From assembly GCA_026388915.1 (NCBI GenBank), contig JAPLIW010000408.1, forward strand, positions 1 to 14,851: a DNA stretch of 14,851 nt, written 5' to 3'. The notes beneath the pieces were generated by a model. The model was not told the DNA's origin. It ran no database searches and worked only from the letters and a program-made list of their open reading frames with translations. The position numbers and the translations under genes are program-made. Of this stretch, positions 7,267-12,403 are shown piece after piece (positions within the stretch are counted from its first letter, which is position 1; each line of letters begins with the position of its first letter). This DNA is from Deltaproteobacteria bacterium. Its GTDB lineage: Bacteria > Desulfobacterota > SM23-61.

Positions 7267-7950
7267 TCAACCTCCGGCCAGGAGCGGCGGGGCCAAAGCC
7301 TCTAACAATTTCCCCTGCTCCAGCACAATCTTTTCCTTCGGCCACGCGGCCACGAGCCCCTCGTTGTGAGTGGCCAGAACCACGGTGGTTCCCCGCAGGT
7401 TGATCTTTTCAAAGAGGCGGATGATCTCTTCCGCCGCCGTGATGCTGAGGTTTCCCGTGGGCTCATCCGCCAGCAGGAGAACCGGATCATTGACCACCGC
7501 CCGGGCGATGGCCAGCCGCTGCTGCTCCCCCGCGGAAAGCTGGGACGGAAGGCAGTTGCCCCGCCGCTCCAATCCCACCCAGCGAAGGGCCTGGGCGGCC
7601 TTTTTAGCGACCTCGCCCCTTTTCGCTCCCAGGACCTCCAGAGCGAAGGCGATATTTTCCACGGCCGTTCGCCGGGGCAGAAGCTTCAGGTCCTGGAATA
7701 CCAAACCCAGGGTCCTTCGGAGGAACGGGATCTTCCGGGGTTTCAGGCGGGCCACCTCGAACCCGTTGACCCAGATCTCTCCCGCCGTGGGCCGCTCCTC
7801 CGCGTAGAGCAGCTTAAACAAGGTGGTCTTGCCCGCCCCGTTTGAGCCCCGCAGATAAATGAATTGCCCTTTTTCAACTCTCAGGGTGATGTCAAAGAGC
7901 GCATTCGGATTATCCTCGTAAGCCTTGCTTACGCGGACCATCTCGATCAT
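7267..7950 (-). CDS. ftsE: Cell division ATP-binding protein FtsE
   Basis: The cytoplasmic ABC-type ATPase of FtsEX. The 227-residue product has Walker A GSNGAGKT (35-42), the FtsE-typical PFLRRTLGLVFQDLKLL with the Q-loop, signature LSAGEQQR (138-145), Walker B VLLLADEP (157-164) and the H-loop His195 in ATHNEG. Two positions are unusual. The signature is LSAGE instead of LSGGE, and the D-loop is GNLS (Ser169) where FtsE normally has GNLD. I chose the ATG at 7950 because the product then begins MIEMVRVSKAY like other FtsE proteins; an AAAAAGG-type site lies about 10 bases upstream. An alternative ATG at 7983 adds 11 residues and has GGGAGG abutting it. A 24-codon ORF ends just upstream. ftsX follows after 56 bp. 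Confidence 0.94.
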   Translation of the reverse strand: MIEMVRVSKAYEDNPNALFDITLRVEKGQFIYLRGSNGAGKTTLFKLLYAEERPTAGEIWVNGFEVARLKPRKIPFLRRTLGLVFQDLKLLPRRTAVENIAFALEVLGAKRGEVAKKAAQALRWVGLERRGNCLPSQLSAGEQQRLAIARAVVNDPVLLLADEPTGNLSITAAEEIIRLFEKINLRGTTVVLATHNEGLVAAWPKEKIVLEQGKLLEALAPPLLAGG

Positions 7951-7991
7951 GGCGGTTGAGCCTTTTTCCGGCGAGATTCCCATCCTCCCGA

Positions 7992-8195
7992 CTATAAATA
8001 AAGGCCTTTCAGCTCCGCCTCTCCACGGCCAAGGGCCTGAAAAGATTCAATCTTTCCAGGATCCATGGCGTCCCTGCTGCATAACCTATCGGAACCAAAC
8101 CGGCCATACTTAAAAAACTGGCTATTTTTGAAATGTTAGCATACAACCCGGCCGATCTCAAGAAGGGAAATGCAAGAAATGAAAGAAAATGTCAC
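7992..8195 (-). other. Leader region of ftsE with a possible 24-codon ORF and an inverted repeat
   Basis: This stretch separates the SPOR gene from ftsE. From ATG at 8066 to TAG at 7992-7994 an open frame encodes a 24-residue peptide beginning MDPGKIESFQ and ending KGLYL. AGGGA lies four bases upstream of its start, and the stop is 8 bp before the alternative ftsE ATG. Inside it lies an inverted repeat of 12+1+12 bases (8036-8060, one mismatch). No terminator is evident after the SPOR gene. A TATAGT hexamer (complement of 7991-7996) has no good -35 partner. It may be a leader peptide, a gene remnant or chance. Confidence 0.25.
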
Positions 8196-8891
8196 TCAGG
8201 GGTTCTGTAAACTGGAAATAATGGGTTTCAGATTCTCTTTCTTTTCGAATGTCAGGGCAAACTGCCTGGCTTCCTGGAGGTTCTGAAAATGCCCGATTCT
8301 CACCCGATGAAGCGTTCCTTTGGCCGCCGCGCTTCCCGTGATCTGGTAGGCATCATATCCTTTCTTCTTCAGCTGATTGACCAGTTCCTGGGCCTCCTGA
8401 GGATTATTGAACGCCCCCACCTGGAGCGTGTACTTGGCTTTGGCGAGACTGGCCTTTCCTTCCTCCGAGGGAGGAGGCGATGACTCGCGGGAGGGACCCG
8501 CGGTCTTCTCCGCAGGGGCCTTTTCCGGGGTTCGGGGGGCTGGCGGTTCTTTCCTGCCTTCTCCCGTTTCGGGGGGCCGGGGTCTGGCTTCCTGGATGGG
8601 CGGCGACTCTTTCCCTTTTTCTATGAACCGGAAGGGAGGGGCTTCCCCTTTTCGATCCTGGATGCGCGGTCCGGCCTCTTCCGACCCACGCAGGTCGCTG
8701 AGCGCCTTGCCCATTTGGACCCCGCAAATAAAAGCCACCAGTGCCAGGATGACGGCCCCTGCGGCAACGGCAAAGAATTTCCGGTTACTCTTGTCCCCCG
8801 AAGCCGGCGGGGGCAGAACCGGGCCGGGGGAAAAATCCCTGGCCCTTCGCCGGGCCGCAGCTTTTCGCAGTCTTTCCCTTCTCGATTCCAT
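8196..8891 (-). CDS. SPOR-domain membrane protein
   Basis: A bitopic inner-membrane protein with a periplasmic SPOR domain. SPOR domains bind glycan strands stripped of stem peptides at the septum, so a role in division or cell-wall maturation is likely. The 231-residue product has an Arg-rich cytoplasmic N-terminus (about 1-20) and a membrane segment at about 39-60. A long Pro/Glu/Lys-rich linker (about 68-148) leads to a SPOR domain (about 153-229, YTLQVGAFNNPQEAQELV ... HRVRIGHFQNLQEARQF). The start is the ATG at 8891, which shares one base with the argS stop (TGATG). A GTG directly before it is possible but adds only one residue. The ribosome-binding site is weak, consistent with coupling to argS. 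FtsE begins about 245 bp downstream. The individual family (for example FtsN-, DamX- or DedD-like) cannot be assigned. Confidence 0.9.
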   Translation of the reverse strand: MESRRERLRKAAARRRARDFSPGPVLPPPASGDKSNRKFFAVAAGAVILALVAFICGVQMGKALSDLRGSEEAGPRIQDRKGEAPPFRFIEKGKESPPIQEARPRPPETGEGRKEPPAPRTPEKAPAEKTAGPSRESSPPPSEEGKASLAKAKYTLQVGAFNNPQEAQELVNQLKKKGYDAYQITGSAAAKGTLHRVRIGHFQNLQEARQFALTFEKKENLKPIISSLQNP

Positions 8892-10603
8892 CACATCCGT
8901 TCCAGAACTTCCATCCCCAGCATGCGCAGGCAGGCGGCCAGAACGACCTTTACCCCATGGATCAAAAGGACCCGGGCCCGAGTCATCCGGGGTTCCTCCC
9001 CCAGCACCCGGTGCCGGGCCAGAAAGACGTTCAGGGCCATGGCCAGGTCCAGCATGTAATTGGCAATGACCGAGGGCTCATGCTCTTCGGCCGCCCGGCG
9101 GGTCACCCCGGGCAGCTCTCCCACCCGCTTGATCAGGTCGAACTCCTCGTCGCTGGAAAGGACCGAAAAGTCCGCCTCTTCCGTCACCGTCCCGCCGAAT
9201 TTCCGCATGATCCCGCAGCAGCGCACATGGGCGTTCTGGCAGTAGGGACCCGTGGCTCCTTCGAAGCCCAGGATGCGGTCCCAGTCGAACTCCACGTCCT
9301 TGGACCGGCGGGTGCGCAGGTCGTTGAAGATGATCGCCCCCAGTCCCACGGCGCGGGCGATGGTCTTTCTTTCCCCCTCGGGGATCTTCCCGATGCGTGC
9401 TTCCTTGTCCTCTCCCCGCTCTTCGATGACCCTTTCGGCCCGCGCCACCGCTTCATCGATGACATCCTGGAGGAAGACTACTTCTCCCCGGCGCGTGCTC
9501 ATGCCCAGGATATGCCCGAAATCCACGTGGACCATGCGCCGGTTCCAGTCGTACCCCATGAGTTCCAGGACCTTGAAGAGCTGCTGGAAATGGAGCTTCT
9601 GGGGAGCTCCCACGACGTAGATCAGCTTCTCGAAGTTCCACCGCTGGAACCGGTACTCGGCGGCGGCGATGTCCCGGGTGAGGTAGAGGGTCGCTTCATC
9701 CTTTTTGAGGATGAGGGCCGGGGGCAGTTCGTAAGCCTCCAGGGGGATGATCCAGGCTCCCTGGCTTTCCACGAGGAGGCCGCTTTCCCGCAGGCGTTCC
9801 ACCAGCTCCGCCAGGCGGTCCTGGTAGAAGCTCTCCCCGTCGTAGGAGTCGAAGGAAACCCCCAGGAAACGGTAAAGCCGTTTGAATTCCCCGATGCTGA
9901 TCTCCCGGAAACGCCCCCAGAGCCGGCGGGCCTCCGAGTCTCCCTCTTCCAGCTTCTTGAACCAGGACCGGGCCTCTTCGTGGAGGGACGGCTGCGCTTC
10001 GCTTTCCGCATGGAAGCGGCTGTACACCTCAAAGAGATGCTTCAGGGGTTGGGCTTCCAGTTCGTCCGGACTCCCCCAGTGTTTGAACCCGGTGATGACC
10101 TCCCCGAATTGCTTTCCCCAATCCCCCAGATGGTTGAGGCGGACCACCGGATACCCCAGGCGCTCGAAAATCTCGCCGAGGGAGTGGCCGATGATGGTGG
10201 AGCGGAGGTGGCCGACGTGAAAGGGCTTGGCAATGTTGGGGGAGGAAAATTCCACCAGAACGGTCTTCCCCTTCCCTTCCGCGCTCCGGCCGTAGTCTTC
10301 TCCTTCTGAAAAAACCTTTCGCAGAATGATCTCCGCCCAGGCCTCCCTCCGGATGCGGAAATTGAGGTAGGCGCTCTCCGGGATGCATTCGCTCAGGAGC
10401 TTCCCCGGCTGGAACTTCCGGGCGATCTCCTGAGCGATCAAATGAGGGGCTTTCCGTTTCACCTTGGCCAGGGTAAAACAGGGGAAGGCGTAATCCCCCC
10501 ACTGGGGATCCCGGGGAATTTCGATCCCCTTCTCCGCCTCCTCCACCGGCTGACCGGTTTCCCCGGCGATAAACTCGGCAATGGCCCGGGTCACTTCGTT
10601 CAT
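8891..10603 (-). CDS. argS: Arginyl-tRNA synthetase
   Basis: A class I aminoacyl-tRNA synthetase that charges tRNA-Arg. The 570-residue product shows the N-terminal Add-1 domain (about 1-85) and the HIGH motif as HVGH (129-132, in SPNIAKPFHVGHLRSTIIG). It also has LNHLGDWGKQFG (156-167) and the all-helical DALR anticodon-binding domain (about 455-570). The KMSKS position reads GMSTRRG (367-373, in FGHILGMSTRRGEVVFLQD), a known form in part of the ArgRS family. The C-terminus LGMEVLERM resembles the usual ERM ending, so the protein is complete. The ATG at 10603 overlaps the upstream TGA (ATGA). The only ribosome-binding candidate is AAAAGG 13 bases upstream, separated by a T7 run, which suggests translational coupling. 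This upstream stretch resembles an intergenic repeat found elsewhere in the window. Confidence 0.97.
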   Translation of the reverse strand: MNEVTRAIAEFIAGETGQPVEEAEKGIEIPRDPQWGDYAFPCFTLAKVKRKAPHLIAQEIARKFQPGKLLSECIPESAYLNFRIRREAWAEIILRKVFSEGEDYGRSAEGKGKTVLVEFSSPNIAKPFHVGHLRSTIIGHSLGEIFERLGYPVVRLNHLGDWGKQFGEVITGFKHWGSPDELEAQPLKHLFEVYSRFHAESEAQPSLHEEARSWFKKLEEGDSEARRLWGRFREISIGEFKRLYRFLGVSFDSYDGESFYQDRLAELVERLRESGLLVESQGAWIIPLEAYELPPALILKKDEATLYLTRDIAAAEYRFQRWNFEKLIYVVGAPQKLHFQQLFKVLELMGYDWNRRMVHVDFGHILGMSTRRGEVVFLQDVIDEAVARAERVIEERGEDKEARIGKIPEGERKTIARAVGLGAIIFNDLRTRRSKDVEFDWDRILGFEGATGPYCQNAHVRCCGIMRKFGGTVTEEADFSVLSSDEEFDLIKRVGELPGVTRRAAEEHEPSVIANYMLDLAMALNVFLARHRVLGEEPRMTRARVLLIHGVKVVLAACLRMLGMEVLERM

Positions 10604-11436
10604 GGATTCAAAAAAACCTTTTCACCGCAGAGCTCCCCGTACAGCTCCGGCCGCCGGTCCCGCAGAAAAGTCCAGACCCGACGGGTCCGTTCGATCTCTG
10701 AAAAGTCGATGGTGGCCAGGATCACCCCTTCAATCGCTCCGCTGGGCTGGTCGGCCAACTCCCCTTCCGGAGTGGCGCAGAAACTCTTCCCGTAGAAATT
10801 CTGCTTGGCTTCCTTTCCCACCCGGTTGACCCGCAGGATATAAACCCCGCTGGCTGCGGCATTGGCGCAGATGACCTTTTCCCATTTCCGGTGGGACTCC
10901 AGGGCCGCCGCCGTGGGCGAGAAGATCACCTGGGCCCCCTTCAAAGCCAGGATCCGGGACCCCTCGGGAAAGAAATTATCCCAGCAGATCTGCACTCCGA
11001 TGGTCCCGTAACGGGTGGGAAAGACGGGGAACCCCAGGTCGCCGGGCTGAAAGTATTCCTTCTCCTCCCACAGAGGCAGTTGGGGAACGTGAATTTTCCG
11101 GTACTTGCCCAGAATGGCGCCGTCCGCATCGACCACCACAGCCGTGTTGAAATACATCCCCCGGGGATCCTTCTCGAAAAGAGGAAGGACCAGGACGACC
11201 CCGTTCCGGCGGGCGATCTCCTGCATGACCCCGGTGGTCGGACCCGGAACTTCTTCGGCCAGCCGGAGGTTTTCCGGGTTGATGTCCGCGGGGAACCAGT
11301 GAGTGGTGAAGAGCTGCGGGAGGCAGATCATTTTGGCGCCGCTCTCTGCGGCCAACCCGATCAGCACCCGGGCCTTTTCCAGATTCTTCTCTTTGTCGGC
11401 GGTCCCGTTCATCTGGATGCCGGCGATTTTGAGCAT
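10600..11436 (-). CDS. Carbon-nitrogen hydrolase (nitrilase superfamily), N-carbamoylputrescine amidase-like, with Gln at the catalytic Glu position
   Basis: The 278-residue product has the nitrilase-superfamily fold signature. Lys114 lies in GKYRKIHVPQLP and the nucleophile Cys151 in GVQICWDNFFPEG. A second conserved Glu-rich loop WEEKEYFQPGD (123-133) follows the pattern of N-carbamoylputrescine amidases. At the place of the catalytic Glu the sequence reads CLPQLFTTHWFP, with Gln41 (codon CAG). The spacing Gln41-Lys114-Cys151 (73 and 37) equals what I recall for the triad of plant N-carbamoylputrescine amidase, so the substitution looks genuine rather than a misalignment. The open frame extends 72 codons upstream, but that part translates repeat DNA. 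The ATG at 11436 has GAGGAG 10 bases upstream and gives the canonical start MLKIAGIQMN. It overlaps argS by ATGA. The substrate is unknown; an amidase, nitrilase-like or inactive/regulatory role are all possible. Confidence 0.88.
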   Translation of the reverse strand: MLKIAGIQMNGTADKEKNLEKARVLIGLAAESGAKMICLPQLFTTHWFPADINPENLRLAEEVPGPTTGVMQEIARRNGVVLVLPLFEKDPRGMYFNTAVVVDADGAILGKYRKIHVPQLPLWEEKEYFQPGDLGFPVFPTRYGTIGVQICWDNFFPEGSRILALKGAQVIFSPTAAALESHRKWEKVICANAAASGVYILRVNRVGKEAKQNFYGKSFCATPEGELADQPSGAIEGVILATIDFSEIERTRRVWTFLRDRRPELYGELCGEKVFLNP

Positions 11437-11464
11437 CAGGAAGTAACTCCTCGTTTTTGAAAAA

Positions 11465-11493
11465 AGTTTAGCCCCTTTCGCCCCATGGGTCAA
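11465..11493 (-). promoter_or_regulatory. Sigma-70-type promoter for the carbon-nitrogen hydrolase-argS-SPOR operon
   Basis: On the minus strand TTGACC (complement of 11488-11493) and TAAACT (complement of 11465-11470) are separated by exactly 17 bases. They match the consensus at 5 of 6 and 4 of 6 positions. Initiation would fall near 11458, giving a leader of about 22 bases that carries the GAGGAG ribosome-binding site of the ATG at 11436. The placement also supports that start codon over the longer reading frame, whose start would lie upstream of the promoter. Confidence 0.65.
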
Positions 11494-11508
11494 GGAGGAA
11501 AAGCCCAA

Positions 11509-11860
11509 GCCGAATGCGGAATTCGGAATGCGGAATGAAGGGCCAATACAGTTTATAGGATGGAGATGAAAGTTACTAATGAGGCCATAATTATCTGGAC
11601 AGGAATTCCGTCTTTTCATCATCCTGGATTCCGGCTTCCGCCGGAATGACAACCAAGAACCATGCCTTTCTAATGTTCGTCACTCCGGCGAAAGCCGGAG
11701 TCCAGTCCGAGGTTTTCAAAAGACAACGTCCTCCAATGAATGTTTAGACTATAATGGAGGATAGGCCTCGCAGCTACATCCGGCCGGGGTATCATGAAAA
11801 ATGTGGTACTTATTCCGCATTCAGAATTCCGCATTCCGAATTTTGCATTCCCCATTCCGC
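11509..11860. repeat. Gene-free island bounded by inverted GAATGCGGAAT-type repeats
   Basis: Between the hydrolase promoter and the csp terminator I see no gene. The outer boundaries are clusters of the same short repeat in opposite orientation. One is at about 11512-11538 (GAATGCGGAATTCGGAATGC); the other is at about 11811-11860 (ATTCCGCATTCAGAATTCCG and following). A third cluster lies at 12368-12403 within the end of rlmN. The interior holds the REPIN-like hairpin pair at 11624-11705 and two stretches without recognisable content (about 11540-11620 and 11706-11808). The whole could be a small non-autonomous element, but no target-site duplication is evident. Confidence 0.6.
11624..11705. 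repeat. REPIN-like pair of inverted palindromic repeats
   Basis: Two 27-base arms, 11624-11650 and 11679-11705, are inverted copies of each other (24 of 27 identical) with a 28-base spacer. Each arm itself folds into a perfect 8-bp stem. One is ATTCCGGC/GCCGGAAT with a GGAA loop (minus strand), the other ACTCCGGC/GCCGGAGT with a GAAA loop (plus strand). Both loops fit the GNRA pattern. Two of the three differences between arms are a compensatory pair that keeps the stem. REPINs of this layout are usually moved by RAYT-type transposases, which are not encoded in this window. Confidence 0.8.
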
Positions 11861-11862
11861 AT

Positions 11863-11893
11863 AAAAAAACCCCGGAAGGTTGCCCTTTCGGGG
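11863..11893 (-). terminator. Intrinsic terminator of the cold-shock gene
   Basis: On the minus strand CCCCGAAAGG and CCTTCCGGGG (complements of 11884-11893 and 11870-11879) form a stem of about ten pairs with one mismatch and a short GCAA loop. It is followed directly by seven T (complement of 11863-11869). It lies about 30 bases after the csp stop codon, and the GAATGCGGAAT-type repeat cluster starts just beyond it. Confidence 0.92.
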
Positions 11894-11924
11894 TCGAATG
11901 CGGGTCTTAGGATTGAAAACCGAT

Positions 11925-12128
11925 CTACATCTTCACCACCTGCGTCGCCTGGGGCCCTTTGGCGCCTTCGATGATCTCGAATTCCACCTTCTGCCCTTCG
12001 GCCAATGATTTGAACCCTTCTCCCACAATGGCCGTATAATGCACGAAGATGTCTCGACCCCCCTCCTGTTCGATAAAACCGTACCCTTTGGCATCATTGA
12101 ACCACTTCACCCGACCCGTCAACTTCAT
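11925..12128 (-). CDS. Cold-shock domain protein (CspA family)
   Basis: A 67-residue single-stranded RNA/DNA-binding OB-fold protein, acting in the cytoplasm as an RNA chaperone. RNP1 is KGYGFI (14-19) and RNP2 is DIFVHY (26-31), with the start MKLTGRVKWFNDAKGYGFI and the ending GPQATQVVKM typical of the family. The ATG at 12128 has AAGGAGG seven bases upstream. The gene is monocistronic. It has its own promoter (TTGACA, 12250-12255), a leader of roughly 90 bases with a tandem repeat, and an intrinsic terminator. Whether it is cold-induced or constitutive cannot be told from the sequence. Several paralogues usually exist per genome, so I give no numbered symbol. Confidence 0.96.
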   Translation of the reverse strand: MKLTGRVKWFNDAKGYGFIEQEGGRDIFVHYTAIVGEGFKSLAEGQKVEFEIIEGAKGPQATQVVKM

Positions 12129-12190
12129 TCAAACCCTCCTTTTCCGCACTTGGACCGACGACCCGCGGAATCGATCCCTTGCCCGCCGAG

Positions 12191-12212
12191 AGCACTTCGG
12201 AGAGCCCTTCGG
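12191..12212 (-). promoter_or_regulatory. Tandem 10-base repeat in the csp mRNA leader
   Basis: The predicted csp leader contains CCGAAGGGCT and CCGAAGTGCT in direct repeat, two bases apart, starting about ten bases after the inferred transcription start. GCCGA and TCGGC near the two ends can pair and enclose the repeats. Leaders of cold-shock mRNAs often fold in a temperature-dependent way. A role here is inference only. Confidence 0.4.
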
Positions 12213-12227
12213 CTGTTCGTCGTTGCC

Positions 12228-12255
12228 ATTACCACAAATACCCAAATTCTGTCAA
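12228..12255 (-). promoter_or_regulatory. Promoter of the cold-shock gene
   Basis: On the minus strand a consensus -35 TTGACA (complement of 12250-12255) is followed after 16 bases by GGTAAT (complement of 12228-12233). TGT directly before the hexamer gives an extended -10 (TGn). Transcription would start near 12221 and give a leader of about 90 bases. An A/T-rich stretch lies upstream (12256-12360), compatible with an UP-element-like region. Confidence 0.7.
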
Positions 12256-12367
12256 GAGATTTTTACGGGCATTTTTGTGGGCAAAAAAGACAGACCGATA
12301 GGCATAACCCAAAGATATTTTTCCTTTATCTATTGATTCTTTTTTTACTCTATGCGCTATGCTTTCT

Positions 12368-12403
12368 TTATTCCGCATTCCGAATTCCGCATTCCGCATT
12401 TGC
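12368..12403. repeat. GAATGCGGAAT-type repeat overlapping the 3' end of rlmN
   Basis: ATTCCGCATTCCGAATTCCG and the adjoining bases repeat the unit found at 11512-11538 and 11811-11860. Here it lies within the reading frame and supplies the last codons and stop of rlmN. The unit is itself partly palindromic around GAATTC. Confidence 0.85.

Noticed and set aside
7211..7345. 45-codon N-terminal extension of FtsX
   Set aside because: It overlaps ftsE in another frame and lacks similarity to FtsX; the conserved N-terminus begins at 7210.
8957..10309. Plus-strand open frame of 450 codons opposite argS
   Set aside because: Antisense to a complete argS with all expected motifs; the translation is low-complexity and matches no family I recognise.
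11437..11652. 72-codon N-terminal extension of the carbon-nitrogen hydrolase
   Set aside because: It translates the REPIN-like arm (SFRRKPESR peptide) and the GAATGCGGAAT repeat (RIPNSAF), and it crosses the predicted promoter. The family's normal start with a good ribosome-binding site is at 11436.
11750..11755. Perfect TATAAT on the plus strand inside the repeat island
   Set aside because: No acceptable -35 hexamer lies 15-19 bases upstream and there is no plus-strand gene to serve.
10900..12400. CRISPR array suggested by the repeated GAATGCGGAAT units
   Set aside because: The units are short, degenerate, in both orientations and irregularly spaced, with no spacers of uniform length and no cas genes.
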